From the NCBI GenBank assembly GCA_963813975.1, contig CAWFAP010000001.1, positions 992,001-1,056,000 on the forward strand: 64,000 bases of DNA, written 5' to 3'. Position 1 is the stretch's first letter. Each line of letters begins with the position of its first letter. This stretch comes from RYN-230 sp963813975. GTDB lineage: Bacteria; Actinomycetota; Actinomycetes; Streptosporangiales; Streptosporangiaceae. Positions 25,209 through 33,448 of this stretch are shown here, piece by piece. The notes under the pieces were generated by a model. That model made no database searches. It was not told the DNA's origin and was given only the letters and a program-made list of their open reading frames with translations. The translations under genes and the position numbers were made by a program.

Positions 25209-26126
25209 ATGCACCACGTGGCCTCGGCCACGGCCATGCTGCGCGGCCAGGAACTGGCCTGGACCCAGCTGTTCGGCGGGCTGGCCCACGTCACCTACCA
25301 GGTCGCCACGCCGGCCGGGGACCGGTACGTGGTTAAGTTCCTGACCCAGGAGATGGACGACTTCGGGCTGATGATCCCGATTGGCGACCTGATCGCCAAC
25401 ACGATCGCGGCGGGGGAGTCGGGTGTCGGCGCGCGGGTCCTGGCCGCGCTGCCCGGTGTCCCGGCGATCGTGCTGGAGTTCATCGACGGGGTCACGCTCG
25501 ACACTCCCGACCTGGCCCGGCCGGAGTACATCCCCCGGATCGGCCAGGCCATCCGGGACCTGCACACCCGGGCCCCGGCCATGGGCAACTCGATCGTCAT
25601 CTGGAAGTTCCTCGACGACTACCTGGCGCTTCTCGACCGGCACGCGCTGGCCAGCCCGGACGGGCTACTGGACTGGCTGCCGGTGATGCGCCGGATCCAG
25701 GCCGCACTCGAGGTGCGCCGGCTGCCGCCGGTGCCCAGCAACAATGACCTGCTGGCCAAGAACGTGATGGACGACGGCCGGGTGCGGCTGATCGACTACG
25801 ACTTCTCCGGCATGAACGACCCCATGTTCGACGTGGGTGACGTGGCCATGGAAGGGGACTACGACCCGGGCCAGGTCGCCCGGCTGTGCGAGGCGTACTT
25901 CGGCCGCCACGACCTGGTGCAGTGCGCCCGGGCCCGGCTGTTCGGCATTGCCGCCCAGTACACCTGGTCGCTGCTGTTCGTCGGGATGGACAAGCTGCTC
26001 AGCGACTCACCCGACGAATCCTTCGACTACTGGGACGAGGCGGTGCAGCGCTGGCACTGGACCCGGGCCCGGCTGGAGGACCCGGGCCTGGGCGCGCTTA
26101 TCGCCCGGGCCGCCGGGGAGGGCTGA
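25209..26126 (+). CDS. Choline/ethanolamine-kinase-like phosphotransferase, start uncertain
   Basis: 305 residues from the first in-frame ATG. The kinase fold shows ELAWTQLFGGLAHVTYQVAT, IVLEFIDGVTLDTPDL, the catalytic loop SNNDLLAKNVMDDGRVRLID (usual HND reads NND, with Asp and the second Asn kept) and the metal-binding DYD followed by GMNDPMFDVGDVAMEGDYD. No ribosome site precedes 25209. A well-placed GGAGGGG and ATG at 25123 open a different frame (MTAPQEGAAVGAAHDGP), which suggests a one-base shift near 25190-25208 in an N-terminal extension. Between the amine permease and an SDR, phosphorylation of an amino alcohol is plausible but unproven. Confidence 0.75.
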   Translation: MHHVASATAMLRGQELAWTQLFGGLAHVTYQVATPAGDRYVVKFLTQEMDDFGLMIPIGDLIANTIAAGESGVGARVLAALPGVPAIVLEFIDGVTLDTPDLARPEYIPRIGQAIRDLHTRAPAMGNSIVIWKFLDDYLALLDRHALASPDGLLDWLPVMRRIQAALEVRRLPPVPSNNDLLAKNVMDDGRVRLIDYDFSGMNDPMFDVGDVAMEGDYDPGQVARLCEAYFGRHDLVQCARARLFGIAAQYTWSLLFVGMDKLLSDSPDESFDYWDEAVQRWHWTRARLEDPGLGALIARAAGEG

Positions 26127-26129
26127 GCC

Positions 26130-26876
26130 GTGGACAAGGTCGCGCTGGTCACCGGCGGCTCCAAGGGCATCGGCTACGCGTGCGCGCAGCGGCTGCTCGC
26201 CGACGGGTACGAGGTGGCGTTCTGCGCCCGGAACCAGGCCGAGATCGACGCGGCGGCCGCCGGGCTCGGCGGCCGGGACCACGTCTTCGGGCTGCGCGCC
26301 GACGTCGGCCGGCCAGACGACTGCGCGGGCCTGGTCGCCGCGGTCACCGAGCGGTTCGGCCGGATCGACGTCCTGGTCAACAACGCGGGCGTGTATGCCC
26401 CGGTGCCGTTCCTGGACTTCACCGCGGACCGCTGGGACACGCTGATGGACATCAACGTGCGCGGTCCCGTGCTGATCAGCGTGCTGGCCGCCCGGGCCAT
26501 GCGGGAAGCCGGCGGCGGCCGGATCGTGCATATCGCGTCGACCAACGGGCAGCTGTCCGAGGCCGAGTTCGCGCACTACAACGCCTCCAAGGCGGCCCTC
26601 ATCTCGCTGACCAAGTCGATGGCCGTGGAGCTTGCGCCGCTCGGCATCCTGGTCAACGCCGTCGCCCCGGGCTGGGTGCTCACCCCGCTCAGTGAGCCGT
26701 TCGTGGCCACCCTGGACGCCGGGGCGCTGGGCCGGATCAGCCCGCTGCGCCGGGTCGGCGAGGCCGCAGAGGTCGCGGGCGCGGTCTCGTTCCTCTGCGG
26801 CCCCGACGCCACCTACATCACCGGGATCACGCTCAACGTGGACGGCGGCCTGACCGCCATGCACCCGGCGGTCTAG
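26130..26876 (+). CDS. Short-chain dehydrogenase/reductase (classical)
   Basis: 248 residues from GTG, three bases after the kinase-like stop. All classical motifs are present: ALVTGGSKGIGYACAQRL, VLVNNAGVYAP, the catalytic Ser in IVHIASTNGQLSEAEF, YNASKAALISLTKSMAVEL with Tyr and Lys, and the PGWVLTPL segment. It resembles 3-oxoacyl-ACP reductase/glucose dehydrogenase-like SDRs. As the last gene of the permease-kinase-SDR run it probably oxidises an alcohol intermediate of the pathway. Its stop codon lies in a 26-bp tandem repeat shared with the end of the MFS gene. Confidence 0.9.
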   Translation: MDKVALVTGGSKGIGYACAQRLLADGYEVAFCARNQAEIDAAAAGLGGRDHVFGLRADVGRPDDCAGLVAAVTERFGRIDVLVNNAGVYAPVPFLDFTADRWDTLMDINVRGPVLISVLAARAMREAGGGRIVHIASTNGQLSEAEFAHYNASKAALISLTKSMAVELAPLGILVNAVAPGWVLTPLSEPFVATLDAGALGRISPLRRVGEAAEVAGAVSFLCGPDATYITGITLNVDGGLTAMHPAV

Positions 26877-26928
26877 CGCAGCTTCGCGCGCGGGCGGTCT
26901 AGCGCAGCTTCGCGCGCGGGCTGTCTAG
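26867..26928. repeat. 26-bp tandem repeat at the convergent gene ends
   Basis: Two exact 26-base units (26867-26892, 26893-26918) plus a 10-base third. Each contains CTAG, whose palindrome supplies the TAG stop of the SDR (plus strand) and of the MFS gene (minus strand). Confidence 0.9.
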
Positions 26929-28388
26929 TTAACAGGCCGCTTCGCCTTGGCCGGGGCGAGTACGGCCGCGACCACCCCGGCGGCCGCCACCGCGGCCGCG
27001 GTCCATTCCGCGGGCCGGAACCCGTGGATGAAAGCGGCCGGGGAGGCATAGCTGCCGTGGGCGGCGAAGACCGCGGCCAGGATCGCCACGCCGAACACGC
27101 CACCCAGCGCGTTCAGGGCGTTGTTGGTACCGGCGGCCACGCCGACGTCGCCGGGCGGGACGGAGCCGGTGACCGCGTTGGCCACGGTGGGGAAGCACAT
27201 CGAGACGCCCACGCCCGCGATGATCAGCGGTGCGACCAGGGTGCCGTAGCCGACCCCCGGCTCGGCGACCGCGGCCAGCCAGCCCAGCCCGGCGGCCTGC
27301 ATGAGCAGTCCCGTGACCATGAACGGCCGGTTGCCGATCTTGTCGGCGAGCGCGCCGGCGACCGGCGCGACCAGCATCGGCGTGGCCATCCAGACCAGGA
27401 TCCGCAGGCCCGCCTGCAGTGGTGAGTAGCCCAGCCCGATCTGGAACAGCTGGGTGATGAAGAACAGGGACCCGATCAGCGAGATGAACTGGAAGAAGAT
27501 CACCGCGTTGGCGGTGGCGAAGCCGCGGCGCCGGAAGTAGGCCAGGGGCAGCATCGGATACCGGGCCCGCCGCTCCCAGGCCAGGAAGCCGGCCAGGAAC
27601 ACGGTCCCCGCCGCGAACGCGCCGATCACCTCGGCGCTGCCCCAGCCGGCCGAGGGTGCCCGCACCGGCGCCCAGGTCAGCATGAACAGGGCAATCCCGG
27701 CCAGGACCATGCCGGTGATGTCCAGCTGCGGCCGGGGACCACGGCTCTCGCGCAGCCGCCGCGCGGACAGGGCCGCGACGGCCAGCCCGACGGGGACGTT
27801 GATCCAGAAGATCCACTGCCAGGACAGGCCCTGCACGATCGCGCCGCCCACGACCGGGCCCGCGGCCACCCCCAGGCCGGTGATCCCGCCCCAGATCCCG
27901 ATGGCCGCCCCCCGCTTCTCGGCCGGGAAGGCGTCGCTGATCAGGGTCAGGGTCAGCGGGACCAGCATGGCCGCCCCGGCGCCCTGCACCACCCGCGCCG
28001 CGATGAGCGTCCCGGCCCCGGGTGACAGCGCCGCCAGGGCCGAGCCCAGCACGAACACGATCAGCCCGAGGACGTACATGCGGCGGCGGCCGAACCGGTC
28101 GCCCAGTGCCGCACCGGTCAGCATCAGGCAGCCGAAGACCAGGTTGTAGGCGTTGATGGTCCACTCCAGGTCGGCCAGGCTCGCTCCCAGCTGGGATTGC
28201 AGGGTCGGCAGCGCCGTCGCCACCACCACCACATCCAGGGCGGACATGAACGCTCCGAGTCCGGCCAGGACCAGCGTCCAGCCGTTGCGGGACCGTCCCG
28301 GCGCGGCGCCCGCCGTGCCGCCGGCCGAACCGCCCTCGGGCCGGCCGCCAGCGCGGCGGGCCGGCGGGGCGGCAGATAGCTCCGACAT
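26925..28388 (-). CDS. MFS drug exporter, DHA2 (EmrB/QacA) family, 14 TM
   Basis: 487 residues from the ATG of MSELSAAPP with GGAG eight bases upstream; the ATG at 28412 is less likely. Fourteen hydrophobic helices and the DHA2 signatures are visible: NGWTLVLAGLGAFMSALDVV, the motif A loop LGDRFGRRRMYVLGLIVFVL, motif C region WGGITGLGVAAGPVVGGAIV and ALADKIGNRPFMVTG. Such proteins use the proton gradient to export drugs or antibiotic intermediates. No TetR or MarR regulator is adjacent. The substrate is unknown. Confidence 0.9.
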   Translation of the reverse strand: MSELSAAPPARRAGGRPEGGSAGGTAGAAPGRSRNGWTLVLAGLGAFMSALDVVVVATALPTLQSQLGASLADLEWTINAYNLVFGCLMLTGAALGDRFGRRRMYVLGLIVFVLGSALAALSPGAGTLIAARVVQGAGAAMLVPLTLTLISDAFPAEKRGAAIGIWGGITGLGVAAGPVVGGAIVQGLSWQWIFWINVPVGLAVAALSARRLRESRGPRPQLDITGMVLAGIALFMLTWAPVRAPSAGWGSAEVIGAFAAGTVFLAGFLAWERRARYPMLPLAYFRRRGFATANAVIFFQFISLIGSLFFITQLFQIGLGYSPLQAGLRILVWMATPMLVAPVAGALADKIGNRPFMVTGLLMQAAGLGWLAAVAEPGVGYGTLVAPLIIAGVGVSMCFPTVANAVTGSVPPGDVGVAAGTNNALNALGGVFGVAILAAVFAAHGSYASPAAFIHGFRPAEWTAAAVAAAGVVAAVLAPAKAKRPVN

Positions 28389-28442
28389 GACAGCTACTCC
28401 GTTCTGAGTCATTCTGGTGAACGGCCGCCGGAAAGGCGGCCT

Positions 28443-29093
28443 CTATGGGTGGACCAGCCGGGGCCGCGGGAATCGCCGCAAGAGGTCCGGCGACGGATCT
28501 GGGCTGGCCGGTGCCGGGATGTGCGGCTGACGGCCCAGGAAGGCGACCAGCTGGTCGCCGGGGCAGGCCGGCCCGGGCACCGGAACCGGGTCCGCGAACA
28601 ATCCCGGCCGGGTGCCGGGCGGGATGAACAGCGGGGCGATCGGCAGCAGGAGAGCGGCCAGGCCCGGCGGGACCGGCCGGCGGCTGCCGCACGCGACCGA
28701 GATGTCCCAGCCATGAACGGTGATCTCGATGGCCCCGGCGGCGACGACCATCCTCGCGGCCAGGCCCCGGTCTGCGAGGGCGACCAGATGATCGGCCCGC
28801 CCGGCCGAGGCGCAGGCGGCCAGCAGCCGGGTGCCCTGCACGCACAGGCTGCTCACCGGGTCGGGCCCGGGTCCCTCGTCACCTGGCGGCGGGCCAGGGC
28901 CGATGTATCCGGCGGCTATCGCCTCGTGCAGCACGCTGACCGAGTCGCTGACGTGGTGCAGCAGCACGCCCAGGTCCCAGCCCGCGCACGGGGTGGGGCA
29001 CGCGAGAAGCTGGGGCGTGGCCAGCCGGCTGCTGGCAAGCGCGTAGCTGACCCCCGCTCCCAGGAGCTCTAGTCCCCTGGTCAGCGGGGCCAT
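28443..29093 (-). CDS. Mycothiol-dependent maleylpyruvate isomerase-like (TIGR03086/DinB-fold) protein
   Basis: 216 residues. CPTPCAGWDLGVLLHHVSDSV near residue 35 is the metal-binding start of the maleylpyruvate isomerase N-terminal domain. EITVHGWDISVACG supplies the second histidine, with the spacing used by the actinobacterial TIGR03086 family. Members are metal-dependent thiol transferases using mycothiol; the substrate of this branch is unknown. The start codon lies within the end of the upstream SigG-type sigma gene (13-base overlap), so it is probably co-expressed and part of that sigma factor's response. Confidence 0.8.
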   Translation of the reverse strand: MAPLTRGLELLGAGVSYALASSRLATPQLLACPTPCAGWDLGVLLHHVSDSVSVLHEAIAAGYIGPGPPPGDEGPGPDPVSSLCVQGTRLLAACASAGRADHLVALADRGLAARMVVAAGAIEITVHGWDISVACGSRRPVPPGLAALLLPIAPLFIPPGTRPGLFADPVPVPGPACPGDQLVAFLGRQPHIPAPASPDPSPDLLRRFPRPRLVHP

Positions 29094-30097
29094 GACGCGA
29101 TCGCCAGGTCATCCGCGGGGCGCCCCCCGTCCGGGCTGTATTCCGGCGGCAGGCCGAACGCCCGCAGGACGCCCGGGCTGAGGAAGATGACGATCCGCGC
29201 GATCCCGGTCGCGGTGACCGACAGCACCAGCACCGCGTGCGCACGGTATACGCCGCCGGGCGCACCCTGGAAGGCCGCGAAGGCCGGCTGCCCGTTGGCC
29301 ATGGTGGGAACCAGGCGGAGCTGCCCGGGCGTGCCGAACAGCTTCGAGGCCAGGAAGCGCCGCACATCCACCCGGCCGGCGAACCAGGTCAGCATGGGAG
29401 GCATCTCCAGCGCCACGTCCTCGCGCAGCAGCTCGGTCAGCGCGGTCAGGTCGGCGTTCTCGAACGCCGCCGCGAACCGGTCAAGCATCGCGCGCCGGTC
29501 CGGCTCGGCGGGCTCGGCCACGTCGTCCTCGTCCGGGAGGGCCTGCGCGAGCTGGGCCCGGGCGCGCCGCAGGCCGCTGTTGACCGCCGTGGTCGTGGTG
29601 CCCAGGATGACGGCCACCTCGGCGGCCGGCCAGTCCAGCACGTCCCGCAGGATCAGCACCGCCCGCTGCCGCGCGGACAGGTACTGCAACGCCGCGACCA
29701 TCGCCAGCCGGATGCCCGCCCGTGACGCGGCGGCGGCCGCCGGGTCGCCGTGATCCGACGCCAGCAGGGCATCGGGCAGGGGCTCCAGCCACGGCACCTC
29801 CGGCGCGGCCATCCCCGGGGCCGCCGGGTCGTCGCCCGGGGCGCCCAGCCCGGAGGGCAGCGGCCGGCGGCCGCGGCGCTCGATCGCGGTCAGGCAGGCG
29901 TTGGTGGCGATCCGGTACAGCCAGGTGCGGACCGACGACCGGCCCTCGAACCCGCCGTACGAACGCCACGCCCGCAGGTAGGTTTCCTGGACCAGATCCT
30001 CGGCCTCATCGGCCGAGCCCAGCATCCGGTAACAGTGGGCCAGCAGCTCGGGCCGGAACTGGCCGGTGACGCTGGTGAAATCCTCGCTGGTGGTCAT
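29081..30097 (-). CDS. ECF sigma factor with C-terminal SnoaL-like domain (SigG/SigX5 type)
   Basis: 338 residues. Region 2 is FRPELLAHCYRMLGSADEAE, DLVQETYLRAWRSYGGFEGR, SSVRTWLYRIATNACL. Region 4 is LQYLSARQRAVLILRDVLDW, then PAAEVAVILGTTTTAVNSGL. After about residue 215 a SnoaL-like domain follows (MLDRFAAAFENADLTALTEL, LREDVALEMPP), as in the TIGR02960/SigG group. The extra domain controls the sigma activity in place of a separate anti-sigma factor. It is followed by a TIGR03086 protein, a common neighbour of such sigma genes. Confidence 0.9.
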   Translation of the reverse strand: MTTSEDFTSVTGQFRPELLAHCYRMLGSADEAEDLVQETYLRAWRSYGGFEGRSSVRTWLYRIATNACLTAIERRGRRPLPSGLGAPGDDPAAPGMAAPEVPWLEPLPDALLASDHGDPAAAAASRAGIRLAMVAALQYLSARQRAVLILRDVLDWPAAEVAVILGTTTTAVNSGLRRARAQLAQALPDEDDVAEPAEPDRRAMLDRFAAAFENADLTALTELLREDVALEMPPMLTWFAGRVDVRRFLASKLFGTPGQLRLVPTMANGQPAFAAFQGAPGGVYRAHAVLVLSVTATGIARIVIFLSPGVLRAFGLPPEYSPDGGRPADDLAIASWPR

Positions 30098-30180
30098 ACC
30101 GGTACTGACCCGCGGCGCGGCGGAAAGTCGCCGCCCGGCGTCATCCGGGTTTCGGCGCGTTTCGCGTGAGCGGGGCCCTG

Positions 30181-31413
30181 CTAGGCCGGGACGGGCGGCA
30201 TCGGGTAGTACGTCTCGTACACCGCGCGGGCCTGGCGCTCGGCGTCCTCCCAGGTCCAGGTGCGGGGGAGGTACCGGTCCGGGCTGAGGGACAGCACGTA
30301 CGGCGACGGGTCCGGGCCCAGGCTCTCCACCAGGTACATGGCCAGGCCGGCCGAGCCGGACACCCCGTGCGCGTTGCAGCCGGCCGCGAAGGCCAGCCCG
30401 CGGATCGCGCTGACCGGGCCGACCAGGAACCGGCCGTCCGGGGTGAACGTCGGCCAGCCGCGGAACGTGGTGCTCACCCCGGCCCCGGGCAGCCCGGGCA
30501 CGAACCGGCCCAGGCCCTCCGCGAACCCGCCCAGGACGTCCCAGTCGGGGGCGGCGGGCAGCGGCGCGTCCACGGTCACGCCGCGCGGGTCCAGGCTGGT
30601 GCCCTGGTTCTCGAACCCGCCGCAGAGCACCCGCTCGCCCTCACCCCGCGCGTAGACCTGGATCTCCGGGATGCGCAGGCAGGGCAGGCCCCCGTGCCAG
30701 CCGGGCACCGGCTCGGTGACGAAGTACTCGTGCAGCACCGGGACGATCGGCAGCTCGATCCCGGCCAGCGCAGCCAGCGCGACCGACCAGGGCCCGGCCG
30801 CGATGACCACCTGCTCGGTGGCGAACTCGCCGTCCCGGGTGGACACCGAGCGGATCTCGCCGTCCCGGGTCCCGATCCCCGTGACCGCCGCGTGCGGGGC
30901 GATCGTGACCCCCAGGTCCCGCGCCGCGCTGGCGTAGGCCGCGACCAGGCTGTTCGGCTGGACGTAGCCGCAGGTCGGGGACCATAGGGCGGCCTTGATG
31001 CCCTCGGTGCGCTGGAGCGGGGGGAAGATCTCCCGCAGCCGCGCGTCGGAGAGGAACTCCACCGGGAGCCCGGTCACCGCGGCGGTCGCGGCGATCTGCT
31101 CCAGCTCGGCCACCGACGCGTCCGACAATGCGATCCGGACCGCGCCGGATTCCCGGTAGTCCATCGAGTAGCCGGTCTCGCGCTCGAAGCCGCGGTACAG
31201 CCTGGCCGCCGCCATCGTCAGCCGGGCCCGGTCAGCCGTCGGCCGGGCCTGGCCCACCATGCCCGCAGCCTGGCTGCTGGTGGCCTCGCACAAGCCCTGC
31301 TTGTCCAGCAGCTGGATGTCCCGGTATCCGGCCCGGGCCAGGAAATACGCGGCCGCCGCGCCGACCGCGCCGCCGCCGATGACCGTGATCTGGGCGTCAC
31401 GGGGCTTCGCCAC
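30181..31413 (-). CDS. DAO-family FAD-dependent amine oxidoreductase
   Basis: 410 residues from the GTG of VAKPRDAQ; a start at 31482 would add a 23-residue tail. The FAD motif is ITVIGGGAVGAAAAYFLARA, followed by CEATSSQAAGMVGQARPTAD. The substrate domain has YSMDYRESGAVRIALSDASV, and the end shows the second FAD loop AFAAGCNAHGVSGSAGLAMY. This is the sarcosine/glycine oxidase and dimethylglycine dehydrogenase N-terminal family without a GcvT part, similar in type to the protein at 20809-23298. A perfect 17-bp dyad of the same ATTTGG family as that locus is 55 bases upstream, suggesting shared control. Confidence 0.85.
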   Translation of the reverse strand: MAKPRDAQITVIGGGAVGAAAAYFLARAGYRDIQLLDKQGLCEATSSQAAGMVGQARPTADRARLTMAAARLYRGFERETGYSMDYRESGAVRIALSDASVAELEQIAATAAVTGLPVEFLSDARLREIFPPLQRTEGIKAALWSPTCGYVQPNSLVAAYASAARDLGVTIAPHAAVTGIGTRDGEIRSVSTRDGEFATEQVVIAAGPWSVALAALAGIELPIVPVLHEYFVTEPVPGWHGGLPCLRIPEIQVYARGEGERVLCGGFENQGTSLDPRGVTVDAPLPAAPDWDVLGGFAEGLGRFVPGLPGAGVSTTFRGWPTFTPDGRFLVGPVSAIRGLAFAAGCNAHGVSGSAGLAMYLVESLGPDPSPYVLSLSPDRYLPRTWTWEDAERQARAVYETYYPMPPVPA

Positions 31414-31467
31414 GCTCCCGGCTCCCTCCCCCCAGGCCGGGCCAGCCGCGCCGGCGCGGGGTTCGTT

Positions 31468-31484
31468 ATTTGGTACAACCAAAT
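31468..31484. promoter_or_regulatory. Perfect ATTTGGT-N3-ACCAAAT operator
   Basis: ATTTGGTACAACCAAAT. The core TGGT-N3-ACCA fits operators of FadR-type GntR repressors. It lies 55 bases upstream of the DAO gene. Confidence 0.7.
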
Positions 31485-31950
31485 GTTAGAGCACGGGGCG
31501 GCCGGGCGGAAGAGAGCGGCCAGAGCCGACCGGAAACCCGGCCACCGCGGGAGCTACCCGCGCATGACCGGGCACGGCATCAGCGGGCGGCATTGCCAAA
31601 CACGGAGGGTAACGGCGGGCGAGTCACCACAAGACGGGAACGACCACATGAGTAACCTGTCTTGGTGGGGGAAGCTCCGCACTCACCACAACTGAATGAA
31701 TTCGCCGGAAGGATTCAGTAAATGTGGCGTGGTGCATTCGGCGCTCACCTTACGCTCAGGATAGGCATGTAGACAGGGTTAGCGGCGCGGGCCCGGCCCG
31801 GCGAGACCGAGGGCACGCGGGAACCCGGCCATGGTGGCGGCGGGACCATACCTGCGCTCACGGGGCTGGCGAGGACGGCGGTTCCGGCCGGAGCCGCGGG
31901 CTTCCCAGTACCGCCGCCGCGCGAGACCGCCCATGGAGGTGTGGCGCAGA
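31485..31950. other. Intergenic region before the membrane mannosyltransferase
   Basis: Besides the operator region to its left, it holds a 15-codon ORF at 31648-31695 (MSNLSWWGKLRTHHN) with only a weak ribosome site, and a moderately AT-rich patch at 31690-31790 likely to contain the promoter. No larger gene is seen. Confidence 0.45.
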
Positions 31951-33399
31951 GTGACTCAGGTGTCGACTCACTCTGCTGGCACGCCCGGGGTGACCCGGCC
32001 GCCCGAGCAGCCGGGGACGCCTGACCTCCTGAACGGCGGCCACGGGCCCGTCGAGCGGCTGATGAGCACGCTGATCCGCAAGCTCGCCTGGAGCAGGCTG
32101 GCTAACCCCAGGGTCGCCGTCTCGCTGTCGGCGGGAGGCCTGCTGCTGGGCATGCTCCTCGGGGCCACCGCGCCGAACGCCGAGACGCTACCCGTCCTGC
32201 TGCCACTATCCCGCCTGCTGCCGTCGCTGAGCCAGCAGCACGTGCTGGCCAGCCTCATGCTGTACGCCAGCGACATCCTCGCCTGCCTCGGGCTGGCCGG
32301 CATGCTGTGGGCGCACAGCCAGGGCTGGCGGCCCAACCCGCGGGTCCTGCTGCTGGTCAGCACGGGCATCGTCGGGATCCTGGTCTGCCTGACCCCCGTC
32401 GGTTCCTCGGACACCGCGAGCTACGCGGCCTACGGCCGGATCGCGGCGCTGGGCGGCAATCCGTACACCACGAACCCGCTCACGTTCCTCGGCGGCCACT
32501 CCGCCTACACCGAGGTCGTCGGAACCATGTGGAAGGCGCAGCCTTCCGTCTACGGCCCGTTCGCCACCGTGATCCAGTCGTTCGCGGCCTCGATCGGCCA
32601 CGCAAACGTCGCGACCACGATCTGGGTGATGATGATCCTCAACGGGATCGTCTTCATCGGCGTGGGCCTCCTGCTCCTGCTGACCTCGGACGACCCGGTG
32701 CGGGCCACCCTGTTCTGGACCGCCAACCCGGTCCTCATCCTGGAACTGGTCAGCGGCGGTCACCTCGACACGTTCGTGGCCGCCGCGGCGATCGGCGCCA
32801 TCCAGGTCGCCCGGCGCTTCTCCACCGTGTGGGGCGACGCGATCGTCGGCGTCCTGATCGGCCTGGCCTGCGGGGTGAAGATCTACGCGGTGCTGATCGG
32901 CCTGGGTCTCGCCTGGCCGCTGCTGCGCAACCGCGACTGGCTGCGGATCACCCGGATGACCGTGGCCGCCGTGGCCACCCTCACTCTGAGCTACAGCTAC
33001 TACGGGCTGGACGCCCTGAAAACGGTGTTCGGCGGGCTCAAGCTGGTCACGCTGCCCTCGCCCTGGCGGGTGTTCGAGCTCACCGGGCAGTGGGCCGGCG
33101 TGCCGCATACCACGATGGTCACAATCATCAGCTGCCTCTGGCCGTTCGCGCTCTTCATCGTGGCCTGGCTGATCTACCAGCGGATCTCCTCCGACCAGCC
33201 TGCCGAGGTCGTGGCGCCGTTCGCGCTGACGTTCGCCTGGATCCTCGTCGCCCCCTGGGTCTTCGCCTGGTACACGGCGGTGGCGTGGGCCGCGCTGACC
33301 CAGGTGCCGCGCAACCGGATGACGCGGTGGCTGACGATCGTCACGGTCCTGCTCGCTCTGTGCCTGTCCAGCGGCGGTCACGCCGTCCCGATCACGTGA
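31951..33399 (+). CDS. GT-C polyprenol-phosphomannose-dependent mannosyltransferase-like membrane protein
   Basis: 482 residues from a GTG that has GGAGG eleven bases upstream; ATG 31933 is the alternative. About 11-13 hydrophobic helices follow a short cytoplasmic N terminus. The first external loop region carries VGSSDTASYAAYGRIAALGG, NPYTTNPLTFLGG, and later LILELVSGGHLDTFVAAAAI and GVKIYAVLIGLGLAW. This is the pattern of MptA/MptB-type alpha-1,6-mannosyltransferases and related GT87/DUF2029 enzymes that elongate lipomannan or glycolipids on the outer membrane face using polyprenyl phosphomannose. It is followed after 49 bases by another GT-C-like protein. Confidence 0.75.
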   Translation: MTQVSTHSAGTPGVTRPPEQPGTPDLLNGGHGPVERLMSTLIRKLAWSRLANPRVAVSLSAGGLLLGMLLGATAPNAETLPVLLPLSRLLPSLSQQHVLASLMLYASDILACLGLAGMLWAHSQGWRPNPRVLLLVSTGIVGILVCLTPVGSSDTASYAAYGRIAALGGNPYTTNPLTFLGGHSAYTEVVGTMWKAQPSVYGPFATVIQSFAASIGHANVATTIWVMMILNGIVFIGVGLLLLLTSDDPVRATLFWTANPVLILELVSGGHLDTFVAAAAIGAIQVARRFSTVWGDAIVGVLIGLACGVKIYAVLIGLGLAWPLLRNRDWLRITRMTVAAVATLTLSYSYYGLDALKTVFGGLKLVTLPSPWRVFELTGQWAGVPHTTMVTIISCLWPFALFIVAWLIYQRISSDQPAEVVAPFALTFAWILVAPWVFAWYTAVAWAALTQVPRNRMTRWLTIVTVLLALCLSSGGHAVPIT

Positions 33400-33448
33400 C
33401 ACCGGCCCGGCCTGCGGGGCGGGCCCGGCCGCGGCAGGCGGCCGCCCG

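Noticed and set aside
23543..25294. 583-codon minus-strand frame opposite the APC permease
   Set aside because: Typical His/Asp/Arg-rich antisense of hydrophobic codons; no function visible.
31648..31695. 15-codon ORF MSNLSWWGKLRTHHN as an attenuator peptide
   Set aside because: Weak ribosome site and no adjacent terminator/antiterminator stems seen; mentioned only in the intergenic note.
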